The notes: a model not told the origin generated them from the letters alone. DNA of 23,138 nucleotides from Bacillota bacterium (GCA_023391185.1 JAEWBI010000007.1:1-23138); one strand, 5' to 3'. Positions 13,762 to 22,582 are shown, numbered from the stretch's first letter. Made by a program: numbers and translations.

Positions 13762-14871
13762 ATGAGTACTATTAAAAAAGAAGAACCAAAAATGAATAGT
13801 AAAGAGTTTTTAAAGGCCATTGAACTATTAAAAAAAGAAAAAGGTATTGATGAAGATACTATCTTCTCTGCAATGGAACTTGCTTTAACAAGTGCCTATA
13901 AAAAGAATTTTAATTCACTTGAAAATGTAGAAGTTAAATTTGACCGTGAGAAAGGTGAGGTAAAAGTTTATTCTTATCTTACTGTAGTTGAATTTGATGA
14001 AGAAGAAGGAATTGATCCAGAATCTGAAATTGATATTGAAGATGCTAAAAAGATTGATCCTGAAATCAAAGTTGGAGATAGATATAATGTTAAAGAAGTT
14101 ACTCCAAAAGATTTTGGTAGAGTAGCAGCTGCTACTGCAAAACAAGTAGTAGTTCAAAAAATTAGAGAAGCAGAAAGAAATGTAATTATTAATGAATATG
14201 GTGATAAGCAGGATGAATTAGTTAGTGGTACTGCCGCCATGGAAGATGTTAGAAATTACTATATTGACTTAGGTAAAACACAAGGAGTACTTCCAAAAAC
14301 TGAAATTATTCCAGGTGAAGAAATTAGAATGGGTTCTAATATAAAAATTTATATTACAAAAGTTGAAAGCAATAGTAAAGGACCAATTATATTACTTTCA
14401 AGAAGTCATTATGGTTTTGTAAAAAGATTATTTGAACTTGAAATACCAGAAATTAATGAAGGTTCAGTACTTGTATATAGTGTTGCTCGTGAAGCTGGTG
14501 TTAGAACTAAAGTTGCAGTTTATTCAGAAGATTCTAATATAGATGCTGTAGGTTCTTGTATTGGTGAAAAAGGTTCAAGAATAGCTAATATATTAAAAGA
14601 ATTAAGTAAAGAAAAAGTTGATATTATTCCATATGATAAAGAACCTGCAAAATTTATTGAAAATGCTTTAAGTCCAGCTAAGAATGTTAGAGTATTTATT
14701 ACTGATGAAAAGTCAAAAGAAGCATTAGTAATTGTAGATAAAGACAATCTTTCATTAGCAATAGGTAAAAAAGGGTTAAATGTTAAACTTGCTTCACGTC
14801 TAACTAAGTTTAAGATAGATGTTAAAACAACAGAGCAAGCTAGTGAGTTAGGAATTAATATAGTAGGATAA
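13762..14871 (+). CDS. nusA: Transcription termination/antitermination factor NusA
   Basis: 369 residues, the usual Gram-positive length with no acidic C-terminal repeats. NusA binds RNA polymerase and modulates pausing, termination and antitermination. N-terminal domain (~12-120), S1 domain (~150-215, LVSGTAAMEDVRNYYIDLGKTQG), KH1 with CIGEKGSR (~267-274) and KH2 with AIGKKGLN (~334-341); GVRTKVAVYS is the conserved lead into KH1. ATG at 13762 has AGGAAGAG 6 nt upstream; an upstream in-frame ATG (13729, inside rimP) was rejected as it has no such site. It may control its own operon through the leader hairpin. Confidence 0.97.
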   Translation: MSTIKKEEPKMNSKEFLKAIELLKKEKGIDEDTIFSAMELALTSAYKKNFNSLENVEVKFDREKGEVKVYSYLTVVEFDEEEGIDPESEIDIEDAKKIDPEIKVGDRYNVKEVTPKDFGRVAAATAKQVVVQKIREAERNVIINEYGDKQDELVSGTAAMEDVRNYYIDLGKTQGVLPKTEIIPGEEIRMGSNIKIYITKVESNSKGPIILLSRSHYGFVKRLFELEIPEINEGSVLVYSVAREAGVRTKVAVYSEDSNIDAVGSCIGEKGSRIANILKELSKEKVDIIPYDKEPAKFIENALSPAKNVRVFITDEKSKEALVIVDKDNLSLAIGKKGLNVKLASRLTKFKIDVKTTEQASELGINIVG

Positions 14872-14886
14872 TATAAGGAGGTTTTT

Positions 14887-15141
14887 ATGAAGAAAATCCC
14901 AAGTAGAACTTGTGTAGTTACAAAAGAAAAACTACCAAAACAAGAATTAATTAGAGTCGTTCGCACACCCGAAGGAGAAGTAGTGATAGATACTACAGGC
15001 AAAATGAATGGACGCGGAGCTTATTTGAAAAGAGATTTGACTGTTTTTGAAAAAGCAAAAAAATCAAAAGTTTTAGATAGACATTTGGAAGTAGTGGTAC
15101 CAGATAGTTTATATGAAGCATTAAGTGATTTAGTAAAATAA
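14887..15141 (+). CDS. ylxR: YlxR family RNA-binding/nucleoid-associated protein
   Basis: 84 residues (DUF448). Family hallmarks are PSRTCVVTKEKLPKQELIRVV at the start (with the common first Cys of CxxC but Thr-Lys in place of the second), then the strand EGEVVIDTTGKMNGRGAYL with the invariant GRGAYL. YlxR is a small RNA- or DNA-binding protein; in some species it affects gene expression and RNase P activity. Perfect AAGGAGG 6-7 nt before the ATG. It lies between nusA and infB as in Bacillus, but the ylxQ gene (L7Ae-like) that usually separates ylxR from infB is absent. Confidence 0.93.
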   Translation: MKKIPSRTCVVTKEKLPKQELIRVVRTPEGEVVIDTTGKMNGRGAYLKRDLTVFEKAKKSKVLDRHLEVVVPDSLYEALSDLVK

Positions 15142-15159
15142 AGAAAAGAGGTGTTATTT

Positions 15160-17280
15160 ATGATGAGTGTATTAGAATACGCAGAGGACATAAATAAAAC
15201 AGTTAGCGAAGTATTAAAACAATGTAGAAATCTTAACATAAAAGTATCGAATGAAGATGATATGTTAGATGATGAAGCAATTACAGAGTTGGATGGCGTT
15301 TTCGCTAATGACAATGATAACCTAGATGATAGTTTAGAAGAATTAGAAGTTGTTGTTGATAATAAAGTTATTAATAATGACGAAATTCAAACTAAGCAAA
15401 AATTAAAGAAGAAAGTAGATCCTAAAAAACAAGGAAATACAGCTAAAGAAAATGCTAAAAAAGATTTCGCAAATAAAAAGAAAGAAATGTATAAAAATAA
15501 AGAAAAACTAACGTCAAACAAGAGTAATGTTGATAAAAATGTTGTACTTTATAGAGAAAACATGACAGTAAGTGAGATTGCAGATGAAATAGGTGTTAGC
15601 GGTGCTGAAATAGTAAAGAAGTTATTTTCTTTAGGAATAATGGCAACTCTAAATAATTCAATTAGTTATGAAAATGCTGAAATATTAGTTCTTGATTATG
15701 GTAAAGAATTAAAGAGTGCAGAAAAAGCAAATGTGGCTAATTTTGAGCAATTAGAGATAGTTGATGATAAAGAATCATTATTACCTAGACCTCCTGTTGT
15801 TACAATAATGGGACATGTTGATCATGGTAAAACAACTTTGTTAGATACTATTAAGAATACAAATGTTGCTGGTGGAGAAGCTGGTGGTATTACTCAAGCA
15901 ATTAGTGCTTATCAAGTTAATTATAAGGGACAAATTGTTACTTTTATAGATACTCCAGGGCATGCGGCATTTACAGAAATGCGTGCAAGAGGTGCAGGTA
16001 TTACTGATATAGTAATAATTATAGTAGCGGCTGATGATGGTGTTATGCCACAAACTAAAGAGGCTATTGATCATGCAAAAGCTGCAAATGTTCCTATACT
16101 TGTAGCAATTAATAAAATAGATAAGCCTGGTGCAAATCCTGATAAAGTTCTTCAAGAATTAACTGAATATGGTCTTGCTCCAGAAGCATGGGGTGGAGAT
16201 ACAATAGTAACAAATATTTCTGCAAAAACAGGAGTAGGTATTCCAGAATTATTAGAAAATATTTTATTAGTTGCAGAAATGCAAGAATATAAAGCAAATC
16301 CAAATAGATATGCTGTAGGAACAGTTATTGAGTCTAGATTAGATAAATCTGTAGGTCCTGTAGTAAGCGTTTTAGTACAAAATGGAACACTACGCTTAGG
16401 AGATCCATTAGTAGTTGGGTATGCTGTAGGTAAAGTTCGTACTTTAAGAAATGATAAGGGCGTTGAAATAACTGAAGCTTTACCATCTATGCCAGTTGAA
16501 ATAACAGGATTAAATGAAACACCTTCATCAGGTGATAAATTTATGGCTTTTGAATCTGAAAAAGAAGCAAAGAAAATTGCTGAAGAAAGAAAAGAGCAAT
16601 CAAGAATAGCTAGTATTGCTCCAAAACAAGCTGTAAGTTTAGATGATTTATTTGCTCAAATTCAAGAAGGAAATAAAGAAATAAATGTTATTATAAAAGC
16701 TGATGTTAATGGTAGTGCTGAAGCTGTTAAAAATTCTCTTGAAAAAATAGAAGTTGAAGATGTTAAAGTTAAAGTAGTTAGAAGTAGTGTAGGAGCTATC
16801 ACAGAAAGTGATATAGTTCTTGCAAAAGCTTCTAATGCCATAATAATTGGATTTAATGTTAGACCTACTAGTTCTATAAAAGATAAAGCTAAAGAAATAG
16901 GTGTAGATATCCGCTTATATAATATTATATATAAAGTAGTTGAAGAAATGGAATCAGCTATGAAGGGTATGTTAGATCCTATATTTGAAGAAAAAATATT
17001 AGGTACTGCTGAAGTTAGAAAAATATTTAAATTTTCAAAAGTTGGTATTATTGCTGGTTCATATATAACTGATGGTATAATAAAAAGAGATGCTAAAGCT
17101 CGTATTATAAGAGAAGGTGTTGTAATATTTGATGGAAATATAAATACAATTCAAAGAGAAAAAGACACTGTAAAAGAAGTTAAAAAAGGCTTTGAATGCG
17201 GAATTACTATTGAAAATTACATAGATATCAAAGAAGGCGATACTATAGAAGCATATGAAATGGTAGAAATTAAGAGATAA
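15160..17280 (+). CDS. infB: Translation initiation factor IF-2
   Basis: 706 residues. The GTPase that places initiator tRNA on the 30S subunit and promotes subunit joining. A short, charged N-region contains Lys-rich stretches (~80-120). The IF2_N domain spans ~130-180 (NMTVSEIADEIGVSGAEIVK). The G domain has GHVDHGKT (218-225), DTPGH (264-268) and NKID (318-321). Domains II, III (SRIASIAPKQAVSLDDLF region) and IV follow, ending GDTIEAYEMVEIKR. The ATG at 15160 is chosen because GAGGTG (15148-15153) is 6 nt upstream; ATG 15163 is also possible. Last gene of the rimP operon here; ylxP and rbfA, which follow in Bacillus, are missing or displaced. Confidence 0.97.
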   Translation: MMSVLEYAEDINKTVSEVLKQCRNLNIKVSNEDDMLDDEAITELDGVFANDNDNLDDSLEELEVVVDNKVINNDEIQTKQKLKKKVDPKKQGNTAKENAKKDFANKKKEMYKNKEKLTSNKSNVDKNVVLYRENMTVSEIADEIGVSGAEIVKKLFSLGIMATLNNSISYENAEILVLDYGKELKSAEKANVANFEQLEIVDDKESLLPRPPVVTIMGHVDHGKTTLLDTIKNTNVAGGEAGGITQAISAYQVNYKGQIVTFIDTPGHAAFTEMRARGAGITDIVIIIVAADDGVMPQTKEAIDHAKAANVPILVAINKIDKPGANPDKVLQELTEYGLAPEAWGGDTIVTNISAKTGVGIPELLENILLVAEMQEYKANPNRYAVGTVIESRLDKSVGPVVSVLVQNGTLRLGDPLVVGYAVGKVRTLRNDKGVEITEALPSMPVEITGLNETPSSGDKFMAFESEKEAKKIAEERKEQSRIASIAPKQAVSLDDLFAQIQEGNKEINVIIKADVNGSAEAVKNSLEKIEVEDVKVKVVRSSVGAITESDIVLAKASNAIIIGFNVRPTSSIKDKAKEIGVDIRLYNIIYKVVEEMESAMKGMLDPIFEEKILGTAEVRKIFKFSKVGIIAGSYITDGIIKRDAKARIIREGVVIFDGNINTIQREKDTVKEVKKGFECGITIENYIDIKEGDTIEAYEMVEIKR

Positions 17281-17295
17281 ATTCTCTTTTTTTTT
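17272..17295 (+). terminator. Terminator of the rimP-infB operon
   Basis: AAGAGA (17272-17277) pairs with TCTCTT (17283-17288), 5-nt loop containing part of the infB stop, then T to 17295. The stem is short but the T run is long. Confidence 0.8.
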
Positions 17296-17322
17296 GACAA
17301 ATTTTATAATAAGTAATAGAAT
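17294..17322 (+). promoter_or_regulatory. Promoter of the polysaccharide deacetylase gene
   Basis: Perfect TTGACA (17294-17299), 17 nt, TAGAAT (17317-17322, 5 of 6). The -35 begins in the last T residues of the preceding terminator. Confidence 0.85.
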
Positions 17323-17345
17323 ATATATTTATAAGTGGTGAAAAA

Positions 17346-18389
17346 ATGAAAATTAATTATATTTCCAATAATTTCAATTATACTAGTGCTAAATTATGTA
17401 GAAAATCTTCTATAAAAAAGATAATTGCATTATCAATTATGGCTTCAATTTATTTGACTGGTTGCAGTTTAAATAATATGAATTTAGATAATAATGTTAC
17501 ACAAAGTAGTGAGTTTCATATAGAAAAAGAGCAGGATAACTCAAGTCAACCTACTATTAATGTAAATGTTGAAACTAATAATAAAAGTGTTATAAAACCA
17601 ACTTTTAACATTGTGGAAAAGCAAAATAATGATAAATCAACTTATGATTACGTAATAAGTCAACCTGATACTTCTGTAAGCAATGAGATCTATAATGATA
17701 ACGTAGTAAATAGTGAACAATTTTTAAATAATAAAAATACGACATCAAACAAAGAAAAGACGGTTGTAAAGGAAGAAATTGTAAAAGAAAAGAAACTAGT
17801 CGCAATAACTTTCGATGATGGACCAAGCAAATACACAAGTGAATTAGTTGACATATTAGAAGAAAATGAAGTTAATGCAACATTCTTTGTTATAGGGAGT
17901 AATATAAGTAAATATGAAGATTCTGTTGTTAAGGCTTATAAAGCTGGTAATGAAATAGGAATACACACATATTCCCATAAATCTTTTACTACTATGACAA
18001 TAGCGCAAATAAAAAAAGAATTAAAAAAGACGAGAGATTTATTAGAAAAAGCTGATGTAGATTATTCTAATATTGTAAGACCACCATATGGTAATATAAA
18101 CAAAAATATTCTAAATGGTATAGACACATCTTTTATATTATGGAGTGTTGATACTAGGGATTGGGAATCTAAAGATAAGGATAAAGTGGTTAAAGAAGTA
18201 AAAGATAATATTGCAGAAGGAAGTATAATTTTATTCCATGATATTTATCCTTCTACTATTGAGGCGATTAAAGAATTATTACCCAAATTAACTAAAGAAT
18301 ATGAGTTTGTTACAGTAAGCGAATTATTTGATAGAAATGATATGATTCTTGAGGAAAATCAAAAATATTATAAGGTCAAAAAAAAGTGA
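17346..18389 (+). CDS. Lipoprotein polysaccharide deacetylase (NodB domain)
   Basis: 347 residues. It probably removes N-acetyl groups from peptidoglycan or another surface glycan. The N-region is unusually long (~24 residues) before the signal helix; the lipobox is YLTGC with Cys40. A ~105-residue Asn/Ser/Lys-rich linker follows. The NodB domain (~150-330) has all five motifs: TFDDGP (155-160, Asp157 catalytic and Asp158 metal), HTYSH (His207, His211), RPPYG (245-249), DTRDW (269-273) and LFHD (His298). Family CE4 enzymes of this shape modify the cell wall and protect against lysozyme; the substrate here is not shown by the sequence. Own promoter and terminator; GTGGTGA precedes the ATG. It interrupts the usual infB-rbfA spacing. 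Confidence 0.93.
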   Translation: MKINYISNNFNYTSAKLCRKSSIKKIIALSIMASIYLTGCSLNNMNLDNNVTQSSEFHIEKEQDNSSQPTINVNVETNNKSVIKPTFNIVEKQNNDKSTYDYVISQPDTSVSNEIYNDNVVNSEQFLNNKNTTSNKEKTVVKEEIVKEKKLVAITFDDGPSKYTSELVDILEENEVNATFFVIGSNISKYEDSVVKAYKAGNEIGIHTYSHKSFTTMTIAQIKKELKKTRDLLEKADVDYSNIVRPPYGNINKNILNGIDTSFILWSVDTRDWESKDKDKVVKEVKDNIAEGSIILFHDIYPSTIEAIKELLPKLTKEYEFVTVSELFDRNDMILEENQKYYKVKKK

Positions 18390-18418
18390 ATTTCACATAG
18401 TGATATTTACTTTTTTTT
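18381..18418 (+). terminator. Terminator of the deacetylase gene
   Basis: AAAAAGTGAAT (18381-18391) pairs with ATTTACTTTTT (18405-18415, one G-T pair). The loop itself folds as TCAC-ATA-GTGA. T run to 18418. The TGA stop is inside the stem. Confidence 0.85.
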
Positions 18419-18434
18419 ATATAAATAGTATAAT
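18406..18434 (+). promoter_or_regulatory. Promoter of the five-repeat protein gene
   Basis: TTTACT (18406-18411, 4 of 6), 17 nt, perfect TATAAT (18429-18434). The -35 overlaps the 3' arm of the upstream terminator. Confidence 0.65.
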
Positions 18435-18459
18435 TTAATTAGAATAGGTGGTGTGTAGT

Positions 18460-20331
18460 GTGAATAATCCATATATATCATATAAAGTTGTCGGAGACAC
18501 TTTTACATATAAAAGATTTAATAGTGATAATGTTGTGGTAGAAGAAGAAATTCCTTTATTTGAAAATGGAAAAATAAATTCTGTTGCTATTCAAATAGTT
18601 GAAAATGTAAGACAAAATAAAAATTATTTGGAAATTAAGAAACAAGACATTAAAACAAAACAACCTATAAAAGGCAAAAAAATAAATCACCAAGGTAAAA
18701 GCAGCACTTTAAAGAAATTGGAAATAAGGGATAGATTAAGAAATATTCCAAGTGATGCAGAAAAAGAAGAAATAGATAGAATTGTAAAATCAATAAGTGA
18801 TGAATATGAAATGACTACTGAAGAAATAAACACTATTCATGCGGATTTATTAACAAAAAATCTTGATAATAGAGACTTAATTAATAATTCAAAAAATGAT
18901 GAAAAAGAAAAAATAATTAGTCCAGAAAAACATATTAAACTTACTTTAGATGAGTATAAGGCGGTTGAACAGTTTCTAATTAATATTAGCGAAATGCCTG
19001 AGATTAATAAGAATAATCTTCGTAAGAAAATTGATGAGATAGAAGCAAAATACAACATTTCATTTATTCAGCTACGAAAAATTTTTAAAGCTGAAAAACA
19101 TAATGAAAAAGAGAAAAAACAAATTGAACAAATTCAAAGTCAATTAAAAGTTTCAGAGATTGAAAAAAAGAAAGATGCAGCCAAAAAATTTATTGCCGAG
19201 TTTCCAGACAATCTTTCTAATGATGAAATAACAATTCGTATGGATGAAATAGAGCGTAATTTAGGAATTCCAAAAGAAGATTTATTTGATTTATATGAAG
19301 ATGCAAAAGAGTTAAAACACCGTTTACAGAATGAAAAAAAATCAGCAATGGATTTATTCAAAGCGAAAATTGCTGAAATAACTAGCGAAGAAATAGATAG
19401 TATTACTGAATTTTTAAATACAGTACCACCTATACCTGAACTCTTCGCAACTGTTAGTAATATAAAAAATAAATATGAATTAAATGATAAAGATCTTATT
19501 TTAGCTTATTCTATTAGGAAGAAACAGTTATATAATAATTCAAAACAGACAGTTAATGTTAATCCTAAATTGCAAACTGAAAGAACTGCTAAAAAGTTAG
19601 AGTATATGATTCAAGAACTAAAAGAAAAAAATCTAAGTGATAAAGAATTAGCAGAAGCATTAAATGAAATGGCGAAGAAATATAATATAAGTCAATTACA
19701 AATGGAATTGTTATATAAAAATGCAATCATTAGCAAACAAAAGAATATTCTATCAGATAAGTTATCAAGAAAACTCACTGGAAAGAAAATTGCCAACAAA
19801 AAGAGATTTAGAAAGTTTGTATTAGAAGAGAATAAATTAGATAGTTCTAGTAGTAAAACAAAATTAATAGAAAATGGTTCAAAATTAGTAATAGCAAGTA
19901 AATTAGAAGATTGGAAAGAAATGATAGAAAAAAATTATCATAATCCAGTACCAATCTATACTGCTATTAATGTTATGACAATACTTAATAACGGCGGCGG
20001 AATTACTCAGGCAAAAAAAGAAATGGAAGATTCACATAATTTTAATCTTAATAAGAATGAAATTATTAAAATTATTACTGAGTATTCTCCATATGGTCAA
20101 GAATTTGCTAAAAAAACAAGAAAATATATTATGTCTAAACCTGAGAGATTAATGAACTTTGTATTAGATAAAAAAGCTTCTTTTACAAAAAATAAAGATG
20201 AAGTATTAGAAGATTTTAATACAGAAGAAGCAATAAAAAAATTAGAAGAATTAAGAAATTCTATAATTAATCCAGAAGATTTAGGAATTGATAATGTAAT
20301 TGAACCACCTAGTCCTTGGAAAACTATGTAA
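18460..20331 (+). CDS. Large helical protein with five degenerate repeats, function unknown
   Basis: 623 residues, about one-quarter Lys/Glu, no signal peptide or membrane helix, so probably cytoplasmic. Residues 1-~55 are a small domain with beta character (ISYKVVGDTFTYKRF). A helical module follows five times, its core Tyr (Leu in the third copy) at ~116, 198, 268, 339 and 408, a period of about 70-80 residues. The core reads (D/N)E(I/M)xxKYxIsxxxLxxLYxxA, for example DEIEAKYNISFIQLRKIF and NEMAKKYNISQLQMELLYK. A basic stretch (~435-455) and a C-terminal helical domain (~485-560) come next, ending EPPSPWKTM. I know no family with this plan; the helix-turn-helix-like core suggests DNA, RNA or protein binding, as inference only. 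GTG at 18460 has AGGTGGTG 6 nt upstream; the GTG at 18448 is within that site. Confidence 0.85.
   Translation: MNNPYISYKVVGDTFTYKRFNSDNVVVEEEIPLFENGKINSVAIQIVENVRQNKNYLEIKKQDIKTKQPIKGKKINHQGKSSTLKKLEIRDRLRNIPSDAEKEEIDRIVKSISDEYEMTTEEINTIHADLLTKNLDNRDLINNSKNDEKEKIISPEKHIKLTLDEYKAVEQFLINISEMPEINKNNLRKKIDEIEAKYNISFIQLRKIFKAEKHNEKEKKQIEQIQSQLKVSEIEKKKDAAKKFIAEFPDNLSNDEITIRMDEIERNLGIPKEDLFDLYEDAKELKHRLQNEKKSAMDLFKAKIAEITSEEIDSITEFLNTVPPIPELFATVSNIKNKYELNDKDLILAYSIRKKQLYNNSKQTVNVNPKLQTERTAKKLEYMIQELKEKNLSDKELAEALNEMAKKYNISQLQMELLYKNAIISKQKNILSDKLSRKLTGKKIANKKRFRKFVLEENKLDSSSSKTKLIENGSKLVIASKLEDWKEMIEKNYHNPVPIYTAINVMTILNNGGGITQAKKEMEDSHNFNLNKNEIIKIITEYSPYGQEFAKKTRKYIMSKPERLMNFVLDKKASFTKNKDEVLEDFNTEEAIKKLEELRNSIINPEDLGIDNVIEPPSPWKTM
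18718..19731 (+). repeat. Region coding five degenerate protein repeats
   Basis: Residues ~87-132, 167-212, 239-284, 311-357 and 377-424 of the product share the pattern hydrophobic helix, P-containing turn, EIxxxIxEIExKYxIxxxxLxxLY. The copies are diverged at the DNA level, so the duplication is old and no recent tandem DNA repeat is seen. Confidence 0.7.
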
Positions 20332-20355
20332 AGAGATACAAATATCTCTTTTTTT
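20330..20355 (+). terminator. Terminator of the five-repeat protein gene
   Basis: AAAGAGATA (20330-20338) pairs with TATCTCTTT (20343-20351), loop CAAA, T to 20355. Overlaps the stop codon. Confidence 0.9.
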
Positions 20356-20384
20356 GTTTATGTATTTATTATTATTACTTTTTT

Positions 20385-20393
20385 TGATATAAT
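20385..20393 (+). promoter_or_regulatory. Extended -10 promoter of rbfA
   Basis: TGA followed by perfect TATAAT (20388-20393); -35 region poor. Start ~20400, leader about 14 nt. Confidence 0.55.
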
Positions 20394-20413
20394 AAAAATA
20401 TGAGGTGAATATT

Positions 20414-20773
20414 ATGAGTATTAAAATAGATAGAATAGCAAGTAACATGGTAAAAGAAATAAGTTATATTCTTATGACAGAAATAAAAAATCCTGATGTT
20501 AAGTTTGTAACTGTAACAGATTGCAAAGTAACAAATGATTTATCATTTGCTAAAGTATATGTTACTGTACTAAATAATGAAAGAAAAAATGAAACTATGG
20601 CTGCTTTAAAAAGTGCAAGTGGTTTTATTAGACATGAACTTACTGATAGAGTTGATATCCGTCATATTCCAGAACTTGAATTTGTTTATGATGAATCAAT
20701 TGAGTATGGTAAGAAAATAGAAACATTAATAGAGAAAATACATGAAGAAGAAAGTGAAGAAGGTAATAAATAG
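20414..20773 (+). CDS. rbfA: Ribosome-binding factor A
   Basis: 119 residues, normal for RbfA, which binds the 30S subunit late in assembly near the 16S rRNA 5' helix and supports growth in the cold. Single KH-like domain: RIASNMVKEISYILMTEIKNP, then FVTVTDCKVTNDLSFAKVYV, and the C-terminal LTDRVDIRHIPELEFVYDESIEYG, all family hallmarks. The ATG at 20414 is preferred to the GTG at 20405, which lies in GAGGTGA. In Bacillus rbfA is in the nusA-infB operon; here it has its own promoter and terminator, with two other genes between, and truB does not follow. Confidence 0.95.
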   Translation: MSIKIDRIASNMVKEISYILMTEIKNPDVKFVTVTDCKVTNDLSFAKVYVTVLNNERKNETMAALKSASGFIRHELTDRVDIRHIPELEFVYDESIEYGKKIETLIEKIHEEESEEGNK

Positions 20774-20789
20774 TTACCTTCTTTTTTTT
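20757..20789 (+). terminator. Terminator of rbfA
   Basis: AAGAAGGTAA (20757-20766) pairs with TTACCTTCTT (20774-20783), 7-nt loop holding the stop codon, T to 20789. Confidence 0.92.
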
Positions 20790-20844
20790 AAAATATTACT
20801 CTCAATTACATAAATATATAACTTACTATTAAGGTGGAATTGTT

Positions 20845-22548
20845 ATGAAAAATAAATTAATACATAAAATACCAATAAAAAAAATAAAAGGTAGAAAAAT
20901 AATTAAAAAGAAATGGATGCGAAAAGAAGTTACTAATAAAGTTAAAATGAAAAGAAAGTTAATTAAACTGATTAGCTATTCATTATTTCTTTTATTATTA
21001 ACTGTTGCAGTTTTTAGTGTGCGCATTATTCTTTTAAATAATACTAAGGTAGATGCTCAACTAATTGGTGGAAAAGAAATAAGACTAGAAGTGTTTGATG
21101 AATACAGTGATCCGGGTATTAAATTAATAATAAACAATAAAGATGTTTCTGATGATATATCATATGGAGGCGAAGTAAATAATAAGAAACTGGGCACATA
21201 TGAAGTTAAATATTTATATAAAGATAAGGTATATGCAACGAGGATTATTAAAGTTGTAGATACCACTAAACCAGATATTAAACTAAATGGTGAAACAGAA
21301 ATAAAATTAGTAGAAACATCAAATTATAAAGAATTAGGTGCTGTATCAACTGATAATTATGATGGTGATATATCAAAGGATATTATAATTGAAGGCGAAG
21401 TAAATACTTCTAAAACTGGTGAATATAGTTTGATTTATAAAGTGGAAGATTCTTCTAATAATGAGAATACCGTTATTCGAAAGATAATAGTAACAGAGAA
21501 GCCAAAAGTTATAATAGAAAAGGTTGTAACTGAGGAAAAAGCAACTACTCCCGTTATTCCAACACCAATCGCAGGTCTTATTACATCAATGTCTTTTACA
21601 ACTGATGGTTTTAATATAAATGGTTGTGCTACAACTGGTATTATTCCAACATCATTAAGCTTAAATGATATAAATTTTGGTATTAGCACAACTGATAATT
21701 GTTATACTGGAACTATTAAATTAAATGATTTAACAAATGGTATATATACACTATATATTAATAGTAATTCATCTAAGGAGAAAGCTATAAATAGTTTAGA
21801 TCCCTTATTGCAAATAAAAAGGGCGAGAATAGGTGATAAGTTAGTATCTATTGATTATACCAATAATAATGTAAATATTAGTATTCAAGACTTCTATTAT
21901 GATTATGATGTGATTATTGACTCAGGTCATGGTGGAACTGATGTAGGTGCAGCCAATATTTATATTAAAGAAAAAGATATGAATCTAATTGTTTCCTTGT
22001 ATGAAAAGGCAAAGTATGAAGCAGCTGGTCTTAAAGTATTAATGGTAAGAAATGATGATTCCTATGGGTTAGGAATGGGTAATTTTTCTAAGGCTCTATA
22101 TAATAGAGCATATTATATGGGATACTATGGAGTTACTTCAAAAGTTATATATAGTAATCATCATAATTCTAGTAGTTATGCTGGAGCAAGTGGGTTTGAA
22201 ATGTATGTATCTAATGCTATGTCTGATATGAAAACAGAAATTGGTATATTTAATGCAGTAGGTGAGTTTAAAAAGATTAACAACATAAGTAAAGCAAATA
22301 ATATTTATGCTAGGGACTACTATACTGGTAATTTATATAGTAAATTGTCGGGTGAAATATATAATTATAAGAATTACTATGCAATATTAAAAATACCATC
22401 AGATTTATTTAATGTTAACAATATAACAATATATGAAGGATGTTATTTAAGTAATATAGATGATTATATAGATTACTGGAATAATGAGAATTGGAAACAA
22501 ATTTCAGATATTAAAGTAGAATATTATATAAAGAAGATTAAAGGTTAA
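20845..22548 (+). CDS. N-acetylmuramoyl-L-alanine amidase with two Ig-like domains
   Basis: 567 residues. It cuts the bond between muramic acid and the stem peptide in peptidoglycan. The ~40-residue N-terminal tail is extremely basic (KNKLIHKIPIKKIKGRKIIKK), then a membrane helix (~41-65) that is a signal anchor. Two DUF5011-type Ig-like domains follow (~70-137, with FDEYSDPGI; ~142-217, with YKELGAVSTDNYDGDIS). A linker and a beta region (~240-325) containing Cys261 and Cys286 come next. The Amidase_3 domain (~353-550) has zinc ligands His362 (IIDSGHGG), Glu376 and His439 (SNHHN) and catalytic Glu531 (IYEGCYLSN). AAGGTGG lies upstream of the ATG. Likely in growth or daughter-cell separation. 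It stands alone after rbfA; a clear promoter was not found in the 55-nt gap. Confidence 0.92.
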   Translation: MKNKLIHKIPIKKIKGRKIIKKKWMRKEVTNKVKMKRKLIKLISYSLFLLLLTVAVFSVRIILLNNTKVDAQLIGGKEIRLEVFDEYSDPGIKLIINNKDVSDDISYGGEVNNKKLGTYEVKYLYKDKVYATRIIKVVDTTKPDIKLNGETEIKLVETSNYKELGAVSTDNYDGDISKDIIIEGEVNTSKTGEYSLIYKVEDSSNNENTVIRKIIVTEKPKVIIEKVVTEEKATTPVIPTPIAGLITSMSFTTDGFNINGCATTGIIPTSLSLNDINFGISTTDNCYTGTIKLNDLTNGIYTLYINSNSSKEKAINSLDPLLQIKRARIGDKLVSIDYTNNNVNISIQDFYYDYDVIIDSGHGGTDVGAANIYIKEKDMNLIVSLYEKAKYEAAGLKVLMVRNDDSYGLGMGNFSKALYNRAYYMGYYGVTSKVIYSNHHNSSSYAGASGFEMYVSNAMSDMKTEIGIFNAVGEFKKINNISKANNIYARDYYTGNLYSKLSGEIYNYKNYYAILKIPSDLFNVNNITIYEGCYLSNIDDYIDYWNNENWKQISDIKVEYYIKKIKG

Positions 22549-22555
22549 TAATCTT
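22534..22555 (+). terminator. Weak hairpin after the amidase gene
   Basis: AAGATTA (22534-22540) pairs with TAATCTT (22549-22555) around an 8-nt loop spanning the stop codon. No T run follows, so termination would be weak and read-through into the next gene is likely. Confidence 0.4.
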
Positions 22556-22582
22556 TACAAAATAAGCATTATATGATAAACT
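22554..22582 (+). promoter_or_regulatory. Probable promoter of the 88-residue protein gene
   Basis: TTTACA (22554-22559, 5 of 6), 17 nt, TGA plus TAAACT (22577-22582, 4 of 6, extended -10). Start ~22589, 14 nt before the ATG. Confidence 0.55.

Noticed and set aside
14520..15002. 160-codon minus-strand ORF across nusA and ylxR
   Set aside because: A shadow of two well-supported plus-strand genes; composition and lack of a ribosome binding site do not support it.
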